NCBI GenBank assembly: GCA_019096065.1
Contig: JAGUCH010000001.1
Coordinates: forward strand, 806,001-870,000
Source of the DNA: Paracyclopina nana
Taxonomy: Eukaryota > Arthropoda > Copepoda > Cyclopoida > Cyclopettidae
Direction: 5' to 3'
DNA length: 64,000 bases
In this document: one piece after another, positions 12,061 to 25,163 of the stretch
Numbering within the stretch: the stretch's first letter is position 1
How the letters are laid out: each line of letters opens with the position of its first letter
Made by a program: the position numbers and the translations under genes
Notes under the pieces: generated by a model
The model's input: the letters and a program-made list of their open reading frames with translations, nothing else
Database searches by the model: none
Told to the model about the DNA's origin: nothing

Positions 12061-12564
12061 GATTCCTCTCAAAGTTAAAAAGCCTTAGATTTTCTGGTGT
12101 AACAGAAAAAAAAAACACGAAATAAGTGAGGGATCGAAATGATGCTCATGCCTAGAATGGAGAATTGGAACAATCTTAAAAAACTTTCTCGGGGACCGCT
12201 TAGGGATGAAAAATAATTTTGTAAAGTTGCCACTGGGCTCTGGTTTGCCTTTGGCACTTCTCTGGTTCTCCTTGTGGGTTTAAAATCCATCATGACATGA
12301 GAGTGTAATTGAGTGCGTGACTTTTGGCTTGAAAAGGAGATGTCAAAAAGTTTGTAATTAGAAAAACTCATGAATTTCATTGACATGCTAATCAGCTGAC
12401 GCGCACAGTGGGCTCCTTCGAATTGAAACATTTTCCTCTGGGTCAAAAGTTGATTTTGTGTCAGGTCGGCTAATTGAAAAGGAGCAGCTCCTGCAGAGTG
12501 AACTCAATTGCCAATTTTGGCACCCCACCAAATATCAAGAATTGAAAAAAAGAAAAAAAAATTT

Positions 12565-12636
12565 CTCCCACGCCGGGAATTGAACCCGGGCCTGCTGGGT
12601 GAAAGCCAGCTATCCTAGCCATTAGACCACGTGGGA
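12565..12636 (-). tRNA. tRNA-Glu (anticodon TTC), third copy
   Basis: The same 72-nt sequence as the two intronic copies, on the opposite strand. It shares an 11-nt 5' flank (TATCTAAGCAA) with the copy at 11063, indicating a duplicated cassette larger than the tRNA. T-runs follow the 3' end. Confidence 0.95.
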
Positions 12637-15600
12637 TTGCTTAGATAATTCTAATATCAGTTATTGTATATGTACTGCAAACTTATAAATTATTATTGTT
12701 GTCGTTTTCTAGGTGGTTCCCAATGAGGCAAACTATTGTTGCACCTGTCCCAATGTCCCACAAAGAGGCAGAGATAAGACGGTCAATATTTTAGGGTTTA
12801 ATTGAGAAAGTGTCACTCTTTCTTTGGCGGATTGAGCTGTGAATTTTGACAAATGGAGCCCACCTACAAAGCGGCCCAAACTTAATTATTTTCAATTGGG
12901 AAATTGAGCAGCTTGTTTGGGGCTGTTGTTTACAGTGCGATTCCTTTGTTTTGAAAGGCAAGGCATGTTGGTATGCTGGGCTGGCTTCTTGAAATAAACG
13001 ATGACAGAAAACAATATCATCACTTTTCTCCACTAGTTCATATTTCACTCCGCTCACTTGACATCTTTAGATCTTTTTGCGTCCATGACATTTCTTTCCA
13101 GAGAGGCGGGCTCAATTTTGACAAATCACCACAACAACAGCAGCAGAGGACAAAAGCATTCAAAGGACTTTTTAGCCTTATTTCATATGAATTTTTTGTT
13201 TGAAAAAAAACTATACTACTCTCAGCATTACTTTAAAAAAAAATACTCATATTAAATTCTTTTTTTTTAAGAAAAAGGCATGATTTTAAAATATTACAAC
13301 AGGACTTTAAGTACTTCACTTTAAAAAGAATAAAAGCTCAAAGATTCTGATTTTTATATAGCCTTATAAGAACTTGAGCAAGAAGCGCCCTCTATATTAA
13401 ATAAGTGCTGATGCCATAGCCTATTTTTAAGAGCTCCAAGCTTAAGATTTTTCCATATATAATATTTTTGATCCTAGTTCTATAATAACTTTTTAGAAGC
13501 AGATTTGTACAGTTAATCAAAGAGAAAAGCGCCCTCTATCTATCAATTTAAGCTATATTGCCTATTTTGGGCTATCTGAGAACAATCTGAAGCAGGCAGC
13601 TGGCTCACAAGTGCTGAAACCAATATCCATTTATTATTTGTAAAGGATTATGATAGACATCTGAGCAATTGTTGTTGTTGTTATTATTGCGCTAGGTGTC
13701 GCGCAACGCGTTTCAGTTGCGCATGCGCAGAAAGGAGCGACATTCCACAGAGTTAATGAAATCCACGGCCAATTAGTCCCCCACAGCCTTCTACTCCTTC
13801 AGCTGTTGTTTTTCACGTGTTTTTTGGCATTCCACACACCCTAATGAGCCCATGGGCGAAATATGCTGACTAATTGTTTACTTTTCCCTGATTTATGGGC
13901 GCTTTGGCTTTTTTTATCATCGGAGCAAATCAGCTGTTTGGTCCTCCGCTTTAATTGGCCAAATATGGCATATGATCAATTTTGGGCAGCTGGCATTTTT
14001 GGCGGCTTTATTTGAATTGTCATTGGGAATTGACAAACAAATTGGCATCTCTCTTTTCTCATCATGACTGACAGCAGGTGTAATTTTTCCATTTGTTGGC
14101 TGATTGCTTGAGAGGAATTTTGTCCAAATAGGATTAATCTCGTGTGTGATGTTGATACCCATCTCGGAAATCTATTTCTAAAATTACAATTTTTAACCAA
14201 AGGGTTCCCTTTTTTAATTAAAGGCTCTTGATCTCCCAATTTATGGCTCAAGTTGAACAATTAAAAAAGATTAGCAGCGGGGGCTTGCATCAAGATCTAC
14301 TTCATTAGGATCTACACGCAAGCCTTTTCCTAAAAAATTTTTTGAATATAGTATTTCTTAGCTGTTTTGAAAGAGATCTAATTACTTATTAGCTTTTAGT
14401 CTATCATGATAAATTAGTTGTATTATTACTTTTAGGACTCAAATAGAAGCTTGACTTGATAAAAACAAGCTTTTAAAAAATGCAATTTTTTGTAGTTCAA
14501 TTTATTTAGCTTTTTCTGTATGAATGTTGAGTTATATAATTTTCGAGCTAAAAGAAGAACTTGAAAAACTTTAAAACTTAGCAAAGTGAAAAAGCTATTT
14601 ACGCTTTCTTAAATGATTCATTGTTTTTCAAGTTTTTCAAGTTGATCTTAGTAAGAAGCCCCTGAGTCAATTTTGGGCTACTTAAGGACACACGTTTTTT
14701 GGGCTCTGGCAGCGAAATTACCGCAAAAAACGCCATTGTTGCGGTCATTAAAGTGACAATTTTCTTTTTAGCAGCGGAACTGCATACAAAAAGTGGCGTG
14801 TAATTAGCAGAGTAGTATCTGACTTTTGTCGGTAACCAGCTAATTATCCTCAATTTGGGAATCATCGGTCAAAAGCTCTTTTATGTGGTCACACCACTGC
14901 AAACATTCCCAAATCATTTCCCAGCAAAATTCAACCAAGTTCAAAATTGAGGTCAGCGCGCCGGTCAGCTGACCCCGCGCTGCAAATTGGAGTCAAGTGA
15001 TGAAAGAAAAATCTGGGAAAAAAAAATATTGGGTAAAAGAAGTGTGTCATTTGAAGCCTCAAGGAATTTTTAAAGGTAGGCAAAGTAGGGGCCATTTTCC
15101 AGAGAGAAAAAATTCCACAAAATTAAAATTACCTAAAAAAATATGCGCTACAAAAGATAAAAACATAATTTTTCACTTGGTTTTCTGAGTAAATAAAAAA
15201 AGGTGAACCGAGTCTCTTTTTTTCAGGCATAAAAAATTCCACAAAATTAAAATTACCTAAAAAATACGGGCTACAAACGAAAAAATCATAGTTTTCCACT
15301 TTATTTTTTGAGTAAATAAAAAAACGAGTCTCCTTTTTTCAGGCATCAAATAAAGTAGCTGGACTCAGAATTCGATCTGTCGGCCCGGAGCGCACTCACA
15401 TTTTAACAAAATCAAAACAAATAGAAAATATTAAGAAGAAAGTGTCACGGAATAATCCAGTGTGGAATGGAATTTTAGCTACTCGCACGAAATGGATGTC
15501 ACTGGGTGAGGAAAAAAATCATGTTGTCATCGAGCCCCAAATTAACAAGGAGAGAAAATAAGCAGCTGATTACAAGATGTTTTTAGCCCGCGGGCAAACT

Positions 15601-16099
15601 TCTAAAGAATCTGGCTCGGAGCCTGATATGATTACTTAATTATCATTTCAGAGCTCTCGTGATTCAATTCAGCCCACTTTTAGACCCAATTTCGTCGTGG
15701 TCACTACTTTACTACCAGGGGCGCTCATATTCGCCTCAAAATCTCAAAATGCGCCAGCCAAGCATTAAATTAAGCTAAGCAAGGTGGCGAAACGGAGAGT
15801 GGGCTCGCTCCGGGGCGCAGGAATTTCGGAATTGATTTTGGGCTCATTTTGCCATGGGAGTTAATTGACTTATTGCCTCACATTCTTTTGTTTCGACTCA
15901 TTTGAAGCTCGTTTGTTCATCTTCCAACATGATTACAGCTTTGGCATTGCTCAGCTTTGTTGTTGCTTCTTGACCTAGGGTTGAACAATGATAGAGGAGT
16001 AATTACAAACAAGCAACTATATTTTAAAGCCACGCTTTGAACGGCTCGTTTTAATTAGAGACGGGAGGAAAAACTCATTATTGGGCTCAGGCTAAGATT
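12637..16099. other. Intergenic region, no gene seen
   Basis: AT-rich DNA with two CTCF-core-like GCGCCCTCTAT sites (13385-13395, 13530-13540) and a tandem duplication at 15111-15346. Small open frames lack domains. Confidence 0.5.
15111..15346. repeat. Tandem duplication of about 115 bp
   Basis: TTCCACAAAATTAAAATTAC followed by CTAAAAAA, a TTTTTCACTT-like segment, GAGTAAATAAAAAAA and TTTTTTTCAGGCAT occurs twice, at about 15111 and 15235, with small indels. Confidence 0.75.
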
Positions 16100-17850
16100 T
16101 ATTTTTTAGTTCAGATTCACTAAGAGTTCACAATGTTTAGAAATTGCTCACACTGGTTCTCATTGTGCTCACATTACCAGAGTAAGTGCTCACATATTAT
16201 TTAAAAAAAAGCTCAAACTTAGTGATGGCTGATTTTACTCTAGATTACATAGTGCACACTTAGAAATGGCTTAATTTAACTAAATGTTAGCTTTAGTTCA
16301 CAAAGTGTAGGCTTTACTTCACTATGTTGTAGCCTAAGTTCACAAGGTGCTCACATTAGTTCATTTAAGTGCAAAAGTGCTTACTATAGTTCACTTAGTG
16401 CTCACTTTTGCTCAATAAGTAATAGCTTAAGTTAACTATGTTAGCTTTAGTTCACTATGTTATAGCCTAAGTTCACAATGTGCTCACATTAGTTCATTAA
16501 TTCATTAAGTGCTTACTATAGTTCACTTAGTGCACACTTTTGCTCTCTAAGTAATAGCTTAAGTTAACTTTGTTAGCTTTAGTTCACTATGTTATAGCCT
16601 AAGTTCACAAGGTGCTCACATTAGTTCATTAATTCATTAAGTGCTTACTATAGTTCACTTAGTGCACACTTTTGCTCTCTAAGTAATAGCTTACGTTAAC
16701 TTTGTTAGCTTTAGTTCACTATGTTATAGGCTAGCTCAAAACTCGTTCGGAACTATTCCGCTAGAAGGTGCTAAGATTTGTTGTTGGCGGAATTTGCGTA
16801 AGCGACCATGCGCTCTAAATATATTTTAGCCGTTCTTTCATTCAAAGCGCCAAAATGTAAACATAATAAAAATATCCAAGCTTGGATACACCTTCCCCCC
16901 CTACGCTAGCGCCATCAAATTGTGTAGTGGCAAAACGCCTGAACTAAATCTTTTAGCCTAGGCTATAGCCTAAGTTCACAAGGTGCACAAATTAGTTCAT
17001 TAATTCATTAAGTGCTTACTATAGTTCACTTAGTGCACACTTTTGCTCTCTAAGTAATAGCTTAAGTTAACTTTGTTAGCTTTAGTTCACTATGTTATAG
17101 GCCAAGTAATGTTATACCATAGGTTCACAATGTGCTCAGTTAACCTAGCGTTCAAGCTTAACTCACTCCACTTCAGCTCACTTATGTTAAATAGGTTCTC
17201 TCTATGGTTCACTAAGTGCTCACTTTAGTTCACCAAGCACTCACTTTAGTTGACGAAGTGTTAACTTAAGTTCATAAGGCACTCACTTTAGAAAACCAAG
17301 TGCTCACTTTAGCTATCTAGGCACTGGCTTGAGTTCTCTAAGTGCTCACTTTAGTTCACTAAGAGCTCATTTCAGTTCACTAAGTGCTCACCTTAGAGCA
17401 GTAATTGCTAATCTTAATTCACTTAGTGCTCACTTTAGTTCATGAAGTGTTAACTTAAGTTAACTCAGCGCTATTTAAGTTCTCTAAGTGCTAATTTAAG
17501 TTCACTAAGTACTAATTTAAGTTCACTAAGTACTAATTTAAGTTCACTAAGTGCAAATTTAAGTTCACTTAATGTTAACTTTAGTTCACAAAGTGTTAAC
17601 TTATGTTCACTAATTGTTCATTTAAGTTCACTAAGTACTAATTTAAGTTCACTCAGTGCTAATTTAAGTTCACTAAGTGCTAATTTAAATTCACTTAGTG
17701 CTAATTTAAGTTCAAAAAGTGCTAATTTAAATTCACTTAGTGCTAATTTAAGTTCACTTAGTGCTAATTTAAGTTCACTTAGTTATAATTTAGGTTAAAT
17801 AAGTGCTAATTTAAGTTCACTTAGTGCTCACTTTGATTCACTTTGCAATT
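16100..17850. repeat. Large minisatellite, about 21-bp unit with higher-order structure
   Basis: The core unit resembles AAGTTCACTAAGTGCTAATTT. In 17200-17830 it is a fairly regular about 21-bp array. In 16300-17100 it is arranged in a higher-order unit of about 131-135 bp (TTAGCTTTAGTTCACTATG and onwards). The array is interrupted by an unrelated 225-bp insert. Confidence 0.85.
16734..16958. mobile_element. 225-bp insertion inside the minisatellite
   Basis: Unrelated, more GC-rich sequence interrupts the array. TAGGCTA flanks it on both sides (16727-16733 and 16959-16965), which looks like a target-site duplication. No clear terminal inverted repeats or coding capacity. It contains a CTCF-core-like TTGATGGCGCTAGCG on the minus strand. 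Confidence 0.5.
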
Positions 17851-19366
17851 TCTCATGGTTTATACAGGTAATTTTCCCGGGAATGGTCAGCCCTAGTTGG
17901 AACAACAGCGCACCTTTAGCACCAGTCCGGGTCAATTGGCGTGGAATCAGAGATGATCTTCTTGGCGAGTGATGGATGAGAAATTCCAGCTCCTCGGGAA
18001 ATTGCTGCCAGTGGTAAAGTTTTGTTTGTCTTGCAAATGCCGAAGTCAAATTCCACCTGATTGAGACGACATGATTTGTCAAAGGCTGTAACAAGACTTC
18101 ATTCTCACACTTTCGCCGCATGAATTTGAGCTGTGAATCTTTTGCCACGGTGGATAATTTTGTTTTTTGGCGCGCATCCAAAAAAGTGAATTTTGGCCAA
18201 AATTCGCGAAAAATATTTTTTACAATCCAAATAATAGTGACATTTTGGCCAAAATTGCACTTTATTGAAGAACATTAAAAATTCATTTTTTTCATGTTTT
18301 TTTTTCTTTTAAAAAATGCTAATTAGCTCACTATATTGGAAGAAAGTTGGATTTTTAAAATAGGTAATTGGCCTAATGAGACAGGCAGTAAAGGGATATG
18401 TATGGGAATACACATGGCATTAATTCGTGGGGCCAATTAAATTGCTTCAGGTCATTTATGAAAAGCATAAAAGAAGTCGTCAAATTATGGTTATGGGATA
18501 GGCTGGCTGCTGTGCACCAATCCAAACAGCCATCATCTGCATTAATGAATGATTAATGCACTTCCAAATTGAAATGTAAAGTTTCACAGCAAGGAGCCTT
18601 CTTCCCTCCTCGGTCGGTTGAAGAATGCTGCACTACTCAACCTAATAGTCTTGCTGGAAGAATACTTAAACTGCCAATTGGGTGCCAAAAGATGGAAGAA
18701 AATCTGCCGAGGATCAACAGAATGCATTCCATTTCCAAGATTTTAGGTATAAGCAATTTTTAACATTCAAAATTTGCAAATAAATTGATAAACTTAGCTA
18801 TCTTGAAATCAGTTATGTGAAATTACCCTCCTCGCAGGCTCGGCCTAGCAAAGCTTCACTCGGCTAATAAACTGATTTTACACTCTCGCTCCCTATAAAA
18901 ATAAATATGTTATCACACACCACCAAATTGGCAAATTTCATGATTTGAGCTTATTCAGACATTTCCAGTACATTTAGAATAAATTCGGTTGCTGGCTGTG
19001 CATAATATTCATGGCTTTTCTCAGCATGTGGATTAAGTACACAAATCTGATAGAAGTGACTCCACCTTGGCTTGCTGAGAGAGTGTATAAAGTATGCTAT
19101 ATATTTATGCACACGCAAAGAAAAGTTGTAAATAGAATTAATCAGGCAAGCCCCCAACAGTGGCAATTATAGTCCAACTTTCCTTGGCTACCTCCATATC
19201 ATAAACAAGATCACGACCATTATTTCCATTATGGCCGCCTAAATGAATCTTGCAAGGTTTCCCATCATTTCAGTTTGCCACTAGATGGCTGCAGAGTTGT
19301 GAAATGATCCTCCAAAGTTCAATTGGGTGATTTGAAGTCATGGCATGATGATAGCTGCAAGTCTGG

Positions 19367-19561
19367 AGATTGGCCCATTTGATTCAGCCATGATAATAAA
19401 GAGGTCTTCATTTGATATAAGCCGAGAAATTACATTTTTTCTCCTCTCCCAGCTGAAATGGTGGCACACGCAATGATCTCTTGATCTGAGCACGAAAAAG
19501 TGTTTTTGCTGCTCATTTCACCCGAATTTTCTCAGCTATCCACGCAAAGGCCACAAAGCTC
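19367..19561 (+). repeat. Donor segment copied into the tetraspanin duplication junction
   Basis: Identical by eye to 9236-9430 (offset 10131). It continues on both sides into unique sequence, so this is the original and 9236-9430 the copy. Confidence 0.9.
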
Positions 19562-20257
19562 GGTCTCAGCTCATAGCTTCCAGTTTTTAGCTAAGCGGCC
19601 ATAAAACAAATCTAGATTTGTTGCAAACTGCACAAGAAAATGAAGCTCACTGTGCTGATTTCTTCAAGTTGTTACATTTATGTTTGAGTTGTTAACGGAT
19701 TTCACCGCTTAGCTGAGACGCTTAACGCTTAACGTTAACGGCTGAGCAATTTGCTGAGACGTAAGAATGTCTAATAAGATTAGCAGACTGCAAAGAAATA
19801 TATGTTAACGATAATAATAATTTAAGGAAATAAGCTAGGTTTGCTAAAATGCTTTTCAGAGGTAAGCAATGATATTTGCCAATATTCAGTTTGGTTGCAT
19901 TTTGAAAACTAGTGCCTTGCTCAACTTAAAGGCGAACATGAGAGTGCCCACCTCGTCATGTTGAGAAATTCCTCATCGTGTCAATGCTATATTCAACATC
20001 CAACACTTCTTACTATGTATCAAGAAGTGCATCTCCACATTGAATTGGACAGCATAATTTAGGCGATTTGCAGAAGAACTTTGCTTCTGCTGCAAAGTGT
20101 AAATTAACTATTAAAGGACTATTTGTTGAGCTGCAATGCACTAATTTATTATGCAAGAAAAATCAAGATAGCGAAATGTAGCCTCATTTTTCAAGTCAAT
20201 TACAACTTATAAAAGGTGCACTTTTTCCCCTTTCTGCACTGCTGTCTAATTGATATA

Positions 20258-20279
20258 TTGTCCCAAATATTTGGGACAA
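20258..20279. repeat. Perfect 22-bp palindrome
   Basis: TTGTCCCAAAT followed immediately by its exact reverse complement, without a spacer. Confidence 0.85.
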
Positions 20280-21159
20280 AATGGTCAATAAATGCATACT
20301 ACAAGAAAAGAGTTTTTGCTTCACACTCCCCAATTTGGGATTATCACCACCTCGTTGCTGTTCCCCTGATGAATTCACAACGCGAGGCTATTTTGGCCAT
20401 GCACCTCGGTCAACCCCTGAAATTGGAAGGCCCTTCTCATCTGCTCTGAAAAGTACGCAAATATGCGAAAAGCATCATTTTTAGCAGCGCTACTTTCAAA
20501 GCGTGAAAAGACATTTAGATTAAATATTTGAGCAAGAAATCACTCAACATTGCTTGAAAATGCGTTGAAATTTTCTGCTTTCACTCATTTATGCCGATTT
20601 ACGGCAAAAAATGTGGACAAATCAAATTTGAATGGCTTGAATTTGCTGCTTCTGCGCAATATTTCGAAAAACTGTCGTTAATTATAAATAATGTGATCAG
20701 GGCCTTATTTTGAGTTTTTGCTGATGCGATGCAAAATACAAAGATATTATTTCATAATATTTTTTTAGTGTGATGAGGAGGGTCTTGGCAAAGTTTTAAA
20801 GTATGTTGTGTGTGGATATACTTTTGGGCAGCTCATTTGGCTCATTTACACAAAATAAACGAGTGCACAGCCCTAATACGTGGCAATTTACGATGGTAAT
20901 AGCTCGAGCAGCCAGACAAACCAAATTGGAAATGACGTCAAACCAGCTTAAAAAAGCAGCATTTTTTGCCTTGCCGACTACTAAATTATAGGCTGAGCAA
21001 AATACCCATCTCAGCTCTTATGTAGTAGCGCAGTGCCTTAAAAATGGTGCATTTTTCCTGATAAGCCATGCCAAATTAGCATAATATTAGTTTTTGCAGA
21101 AAATAGCAACTTCCCAATGAAAACAGTAAAAAATGTCGATATATAATGAGACGGCATTG

Positions 21160-21525
21160 AAGCAAAATATTGTGACAAAAGAGCAAATTCAAGCCAATCC
21201 TTTTATATTTCTTCAAATTTTCCAGCCGAAATTGGTAAAAATGAGTTTAAGCAGCAAATTATATTGTATTTGCAAGCATTCCTACCTAGTTTTTCTCGCT
21301 AATATTTCTTTAAAATGTTGATTTTAATTTGCAGATGAGCGAGACCTTAAACAAAATTACAAACAATTTCAAGCAATTTAATTTGATTTTTTCACATTTT
21401 CCAGCCAAAATTGTCAAATATGAGTTAAAACAGCAAATTAAAGTGTATTTTCAAGCAATTCTGCCTGATTTTTTGCATTAATATTTCCACAAAATGTCGA
21501 TTTTAATTTGCAGATGAGCACGTCC
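21160..21525. repeat. Diverged tandem duplication of about 185 bp
   Basis: Two units share TTTTCCAGCC(A/G)AAATTG, a CAGCAAATTA stretch and GATTTTAATTTGCAGATGAGC. The second ends at about 21525. Confidence 0.65.
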
Positions 21526-22418
21526 TCAGCTGAGATTTTAAACAGTGTCCAACAGTGAAAAACTCAAAATTGGTCTTCGCGTAGATGAACGGGGCATTAG
21601 GAGGATTAAAGGAGCTCATTGCTTTTAACGAGCTTCCAAGTCTTCATTTACAATTGAATGTCTCAAAATTAGTTCGTAGGAAGCAAAAACAAACAAATTG
21701 CAGCTGCCAAAGCTCCCAATGATTGAATTTCAATTAGAGTCATGTCAAACTGAAAAGAAGCCACAAAAGCAAAGCATTTCCTCGAGCGCTTTTAATTTAA
21801 ACACACAGGGCCAAAGCCAACTGAGAAATATTTCAAAAAATCAAATTCAATTCAGCAATGCAGCCACTATTGAGTTTTTTACCTGAATGTTTTCACTGCC
21901 CGCTTACCCCACAGTGCTCAAGCTCAACTGGCTTTGTGTCCACAAAATTCATGGTAATTTACACTTGGCTTTTCACTATTTACCTTGTCACTCTCTTTTA
22001 GTTTTTGGACTGCTCCAATTTTAAGGTGTTCAAAATAAAGCAATTCCAAGCTGAAAATCACCAAAAAAAGGGGGAAAAGCCCAAAGTATTCTAATTACTT
22101 TTTACACCTTTTTTTTAGTCCTGACTAATTTTTTTTTTTTGTCAAAAGGCAGGAATGTGAAGCACACTTTTCTCTCTGTATTTTTTAGCCATTTGACATC
22201 TGCCACCTTTTTAAACGACTAAATTATCGACTTCTATACAAAATGCGTTTGAATGACTTCACAGTCCTCATCACAGGGGGTCTCAAAAAGTATATATCAA
22301 TTAGCTCACAAAAAATGTGCAGCTTGAGCTTACTTTTGAAAAGAGCAATTCAAAATAAGCGAGGGCTTCTCAGTACACACACAGCAAATCAGGGCTTTTT
22401 GACATCTTTTCAGTGTGA

Positions 22419-22480
22419 GGGCGCGCTAATTCAAAAAAGAACTACCATTAGCAAAGTTCCTTTTTCAGTTAACGCCCTCC
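22419..22480. mobile_element. Short palindromic hairpin element, copy 2
   Basis: GGGCGCGCTAATTCAAAAAAG at the left (20 of these bases are shared with the family pattern) pairs with CCTTTTTCAGTTAACGCCC at the right. Same family as 3644-3707. Confidence 0.55.
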
Positions 22481-23028
22481 TTCAATTTAAAGTCTTGATA
22501 CAACTAGAATCTAGGTAAAACTCTATCTATTTATATATGTAAACAATTTATAAAACAAGCTAATAAAATAGCTGAGCAAATTTTGTAAAGTAAAAATCGA
22601 GTGGCAACTTTGCGGGCTCGAGCTTGCGAGAGCCAAGTAATGCTACGAGATTTTTTCTTTGTAAAATGAGCTCAGATATTTTGTAAGCCTGTTTTATAAT
22701 TTGTTACATATATATACGATTTTATATGATGGAATGTAATTTTCAAATGTTAATGAATATACCAGCCCAGGGAATTTTGACTTAGCATTTGATCCATTAC
22801 TAGCAGAAATTGTGTTGAGATGCCCTCAGTAGTGCAAGAGTAGCCAATAGTGTTAATGAATCACTTAAAAGTGTGCATTTTGAATTTGGCACTCTTTTGA
22901 AGCTAAAAGATGTGTTAGATCAAGTTTTGTCTGGTATCTCTGATAGAGACTCTACTCCTCTGCTAAAAAGCTTAGCTCAGCTTAGAAGATCAATAAAAAG
23001 GAATTATAACAACAATTTTTATCTATCA

Positions 23029-23101
23029 GTATTGGAAGCTCAGTCAGTAGAGCGTCAGACTCCTAATCTAGATGATCAGGGTTCGATCCCCATGCAAGGC
23101 A
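23029..23101 (+). pseudogene. tRNA-like remnant (anticodon-position CCT)
   Basis: It has a good D-arm (GCTCAGTCAGTAGAGC), an anticodon-like loop CTCCTAA, a B box GGTTCGATCCC and a following T-run. The acceptor stem, anticodon stem and T stem all contain mismatches, so it is probably a decayed tRNA-Arg/Lys-type gene or a tRNA-derived repeat head. Confidence 0.45.
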
Positions 23102-23409
23102 TTTTTTCTCCTTTTTTCTGCAATGGGGTTTACTTCTTGGTTAATCTCTGGTCAAACAGTGGAGCAACACACCTTATAAAATACTTTATAATGTGTGTCA
23201 CTTGATAAAGTTAAACGTCAGAGCTTTTATATATGTGCATTAATATGAACTGAGACGAATTGGTAAACTGAATTATACATGCGAAAATTGCTTTCCATCA
23301 TATAAAATTCAAAATATACATATAAAAGCTTTGATGTATTCATGTATCCGCTAAATCATTTTATGCCTGTTTTCGACAAGAAATATTGCTCGATTTTTGA
23401 ATGAATTGT

Positions 23410-23850
23410 AATTATGTAGATAAACGTATTGGTCTTTACGTAGTAAAAGTATTCGTTTTATATAGTGAAAAAAGTATCGGTTGTTATGTAGTGAAAACAG
23501 TATTGGTCATTAGGCAATAAAAGTATTGGGTATTATGTAGCACGCAAACCAGTAATGGTGAAATGCCTGTAATTTTCTTACGTAAAGTGTTAGTCATGAC
23601 AAAATCTGTGTATTTGTTATATCGGTTTAGAAGTATCAATCACTAAAAAATTAGTATTTTAGAAAGCTTAGTCAACTTTTAATTGTACTTGTCATAATAC
23701 ATTTGCCATGATACAATCATAGTATTTGCCAATACACCACGGAAATGTAAGTACTTTATGTAATGAAAGTATTGGCAATTATGAAAGTATTTGTCATTAT
23801 GAATAAAATGTATCGGCCATTACATAATCAAATCAAGTGTATTGATCCGA
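23410..23850. repeat. Degenerate tandem repeat, GTAATGAAAGTATTGG(T/C)CATTATG-like
   Basis: Many diverged units carrying AAAGTATTGG(T/G) and TATGTAGT follow each other. No coding frame. Confidence 0.5.
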
Positions 23851-25163
23851 TCTTTAGATTTTGTATTGGTTATGTTTGAAATACATAGTTGTTTTCAGGC
23901 TGTATTCCTACGTATTTTAGCTGGAATAAAGTTGATAATGTATTTCTTATGCAATGCTTTATGACTCACAACCACTTGGCATTTCGATGAAAAGGGTTGA
24001 CCTCAGGGCAAGATTTCTGAATTTATGGCGAGAACTTGAACCAATCTCTATAATCCGATGTAGAGCTCATTCAGCAGCTGTAGCCATAAAAGTATTTTCA
24101 GCCTTATAGAAGAAGTATCGGTCTATGGCTACAGTGATACAGTGTCAATCCCATCTAAGCTGATTGTGTGAAAAGTCCCTTGGGAGCTCTTAAGGGGGAA
24201 GTGGTTCTGCTTTATTTTAACCTGAACAATATTCGGTTTTTGGCATAAAAAGGAGGGAGAAAGCCCCTTGGGAAATGGCTATGGATTGCTCCTATATTTT
24301 TTGGATGAAGAACCCTTTTTTCCAAATACATACACACACCAAACAAAAGAATATGATGTACTTTTGCTGGAGAAAGCATGAAAAAAAAAGAAATGTGTCC
24401 AATCTTTCATTATGGGGCTAATGCAATTTGAGTAGAGTGCCAACATCATCATTCATCCCCATGATGAGCAGCTATTGGCAAACGAGAAAGCTACTTCCGT
24501 TTACCGTTAAACGAGCAATTGCGGATAACAGTCTGATGATATAGAGGGAAATGATCAAAAATTGCTCAGCCATGAAAGGATGGGAAATCATATTTTATCT
24601 CTCTGCATTACAGCCCCTTAATTGGCTCTAAAAGCTAGTTTTCCAAATTCAACATCAGCAAATACATACAAATCGTATTGCTTTCACCTGAAAAGCATCG
24701 TATCTAAACTAGCGTTCTGAGCTGAACGTTGAATAAAACTCATGATAATAGCTTAAGTTTACTGTATAACTTAACATTATCAAGCACAGTGTTTTTCGCA
24801 TTACAACCTCAGTTATAATTAAGCGTTAGCGTATTAAGCGTTCAAAAATCAGCTCACAACCTTGCTGAGAATGGCGCAACTTGAACAAATCAGCTCACTT
24901 AGCTGAATTATCCAGTGCAGTGGGCGGAAAACTTGCATTGTTTTTTTCCTATGTTTGCCATGCGATGATATGGCCAAGAAGATAGTATGGCTTTCCACAG
25001 CAGCGAGCTTTCTCTTTATTGTTCTATCATTTGTTAGCTGAATTAGATCCTCTTGTGGAAGTCTCTTTGGTGTTGTACAATTGAGTTTCCCCTCCTCTTT
25101 CGGAGCTGAGCTTCCATTGGCGTTTCCGGACCAGTCTAGCTCCCCCCTAGATATCACAGATTT

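Larger units (their letters stand above)
17851..25163. other. Intergenic region, no protein gene supported
   Basis: It contains the donor of the templated insertion (19367-19561), a perfect palindrome (20258-20279), a diverged tandem duplication (21160-21525), a hairpin element (22419-22480), a tRNA-like remnant (23029-23101) and a degenerate tandem repeat (23410-23850). Scattered short frames have no recognisable motif. Confidence 0.5.

Noticed and set aside
24849..25157. Minus-strand 102-codon frame
   Set aside because: No domain or conserved motif, and it borders the minisatellite leader.
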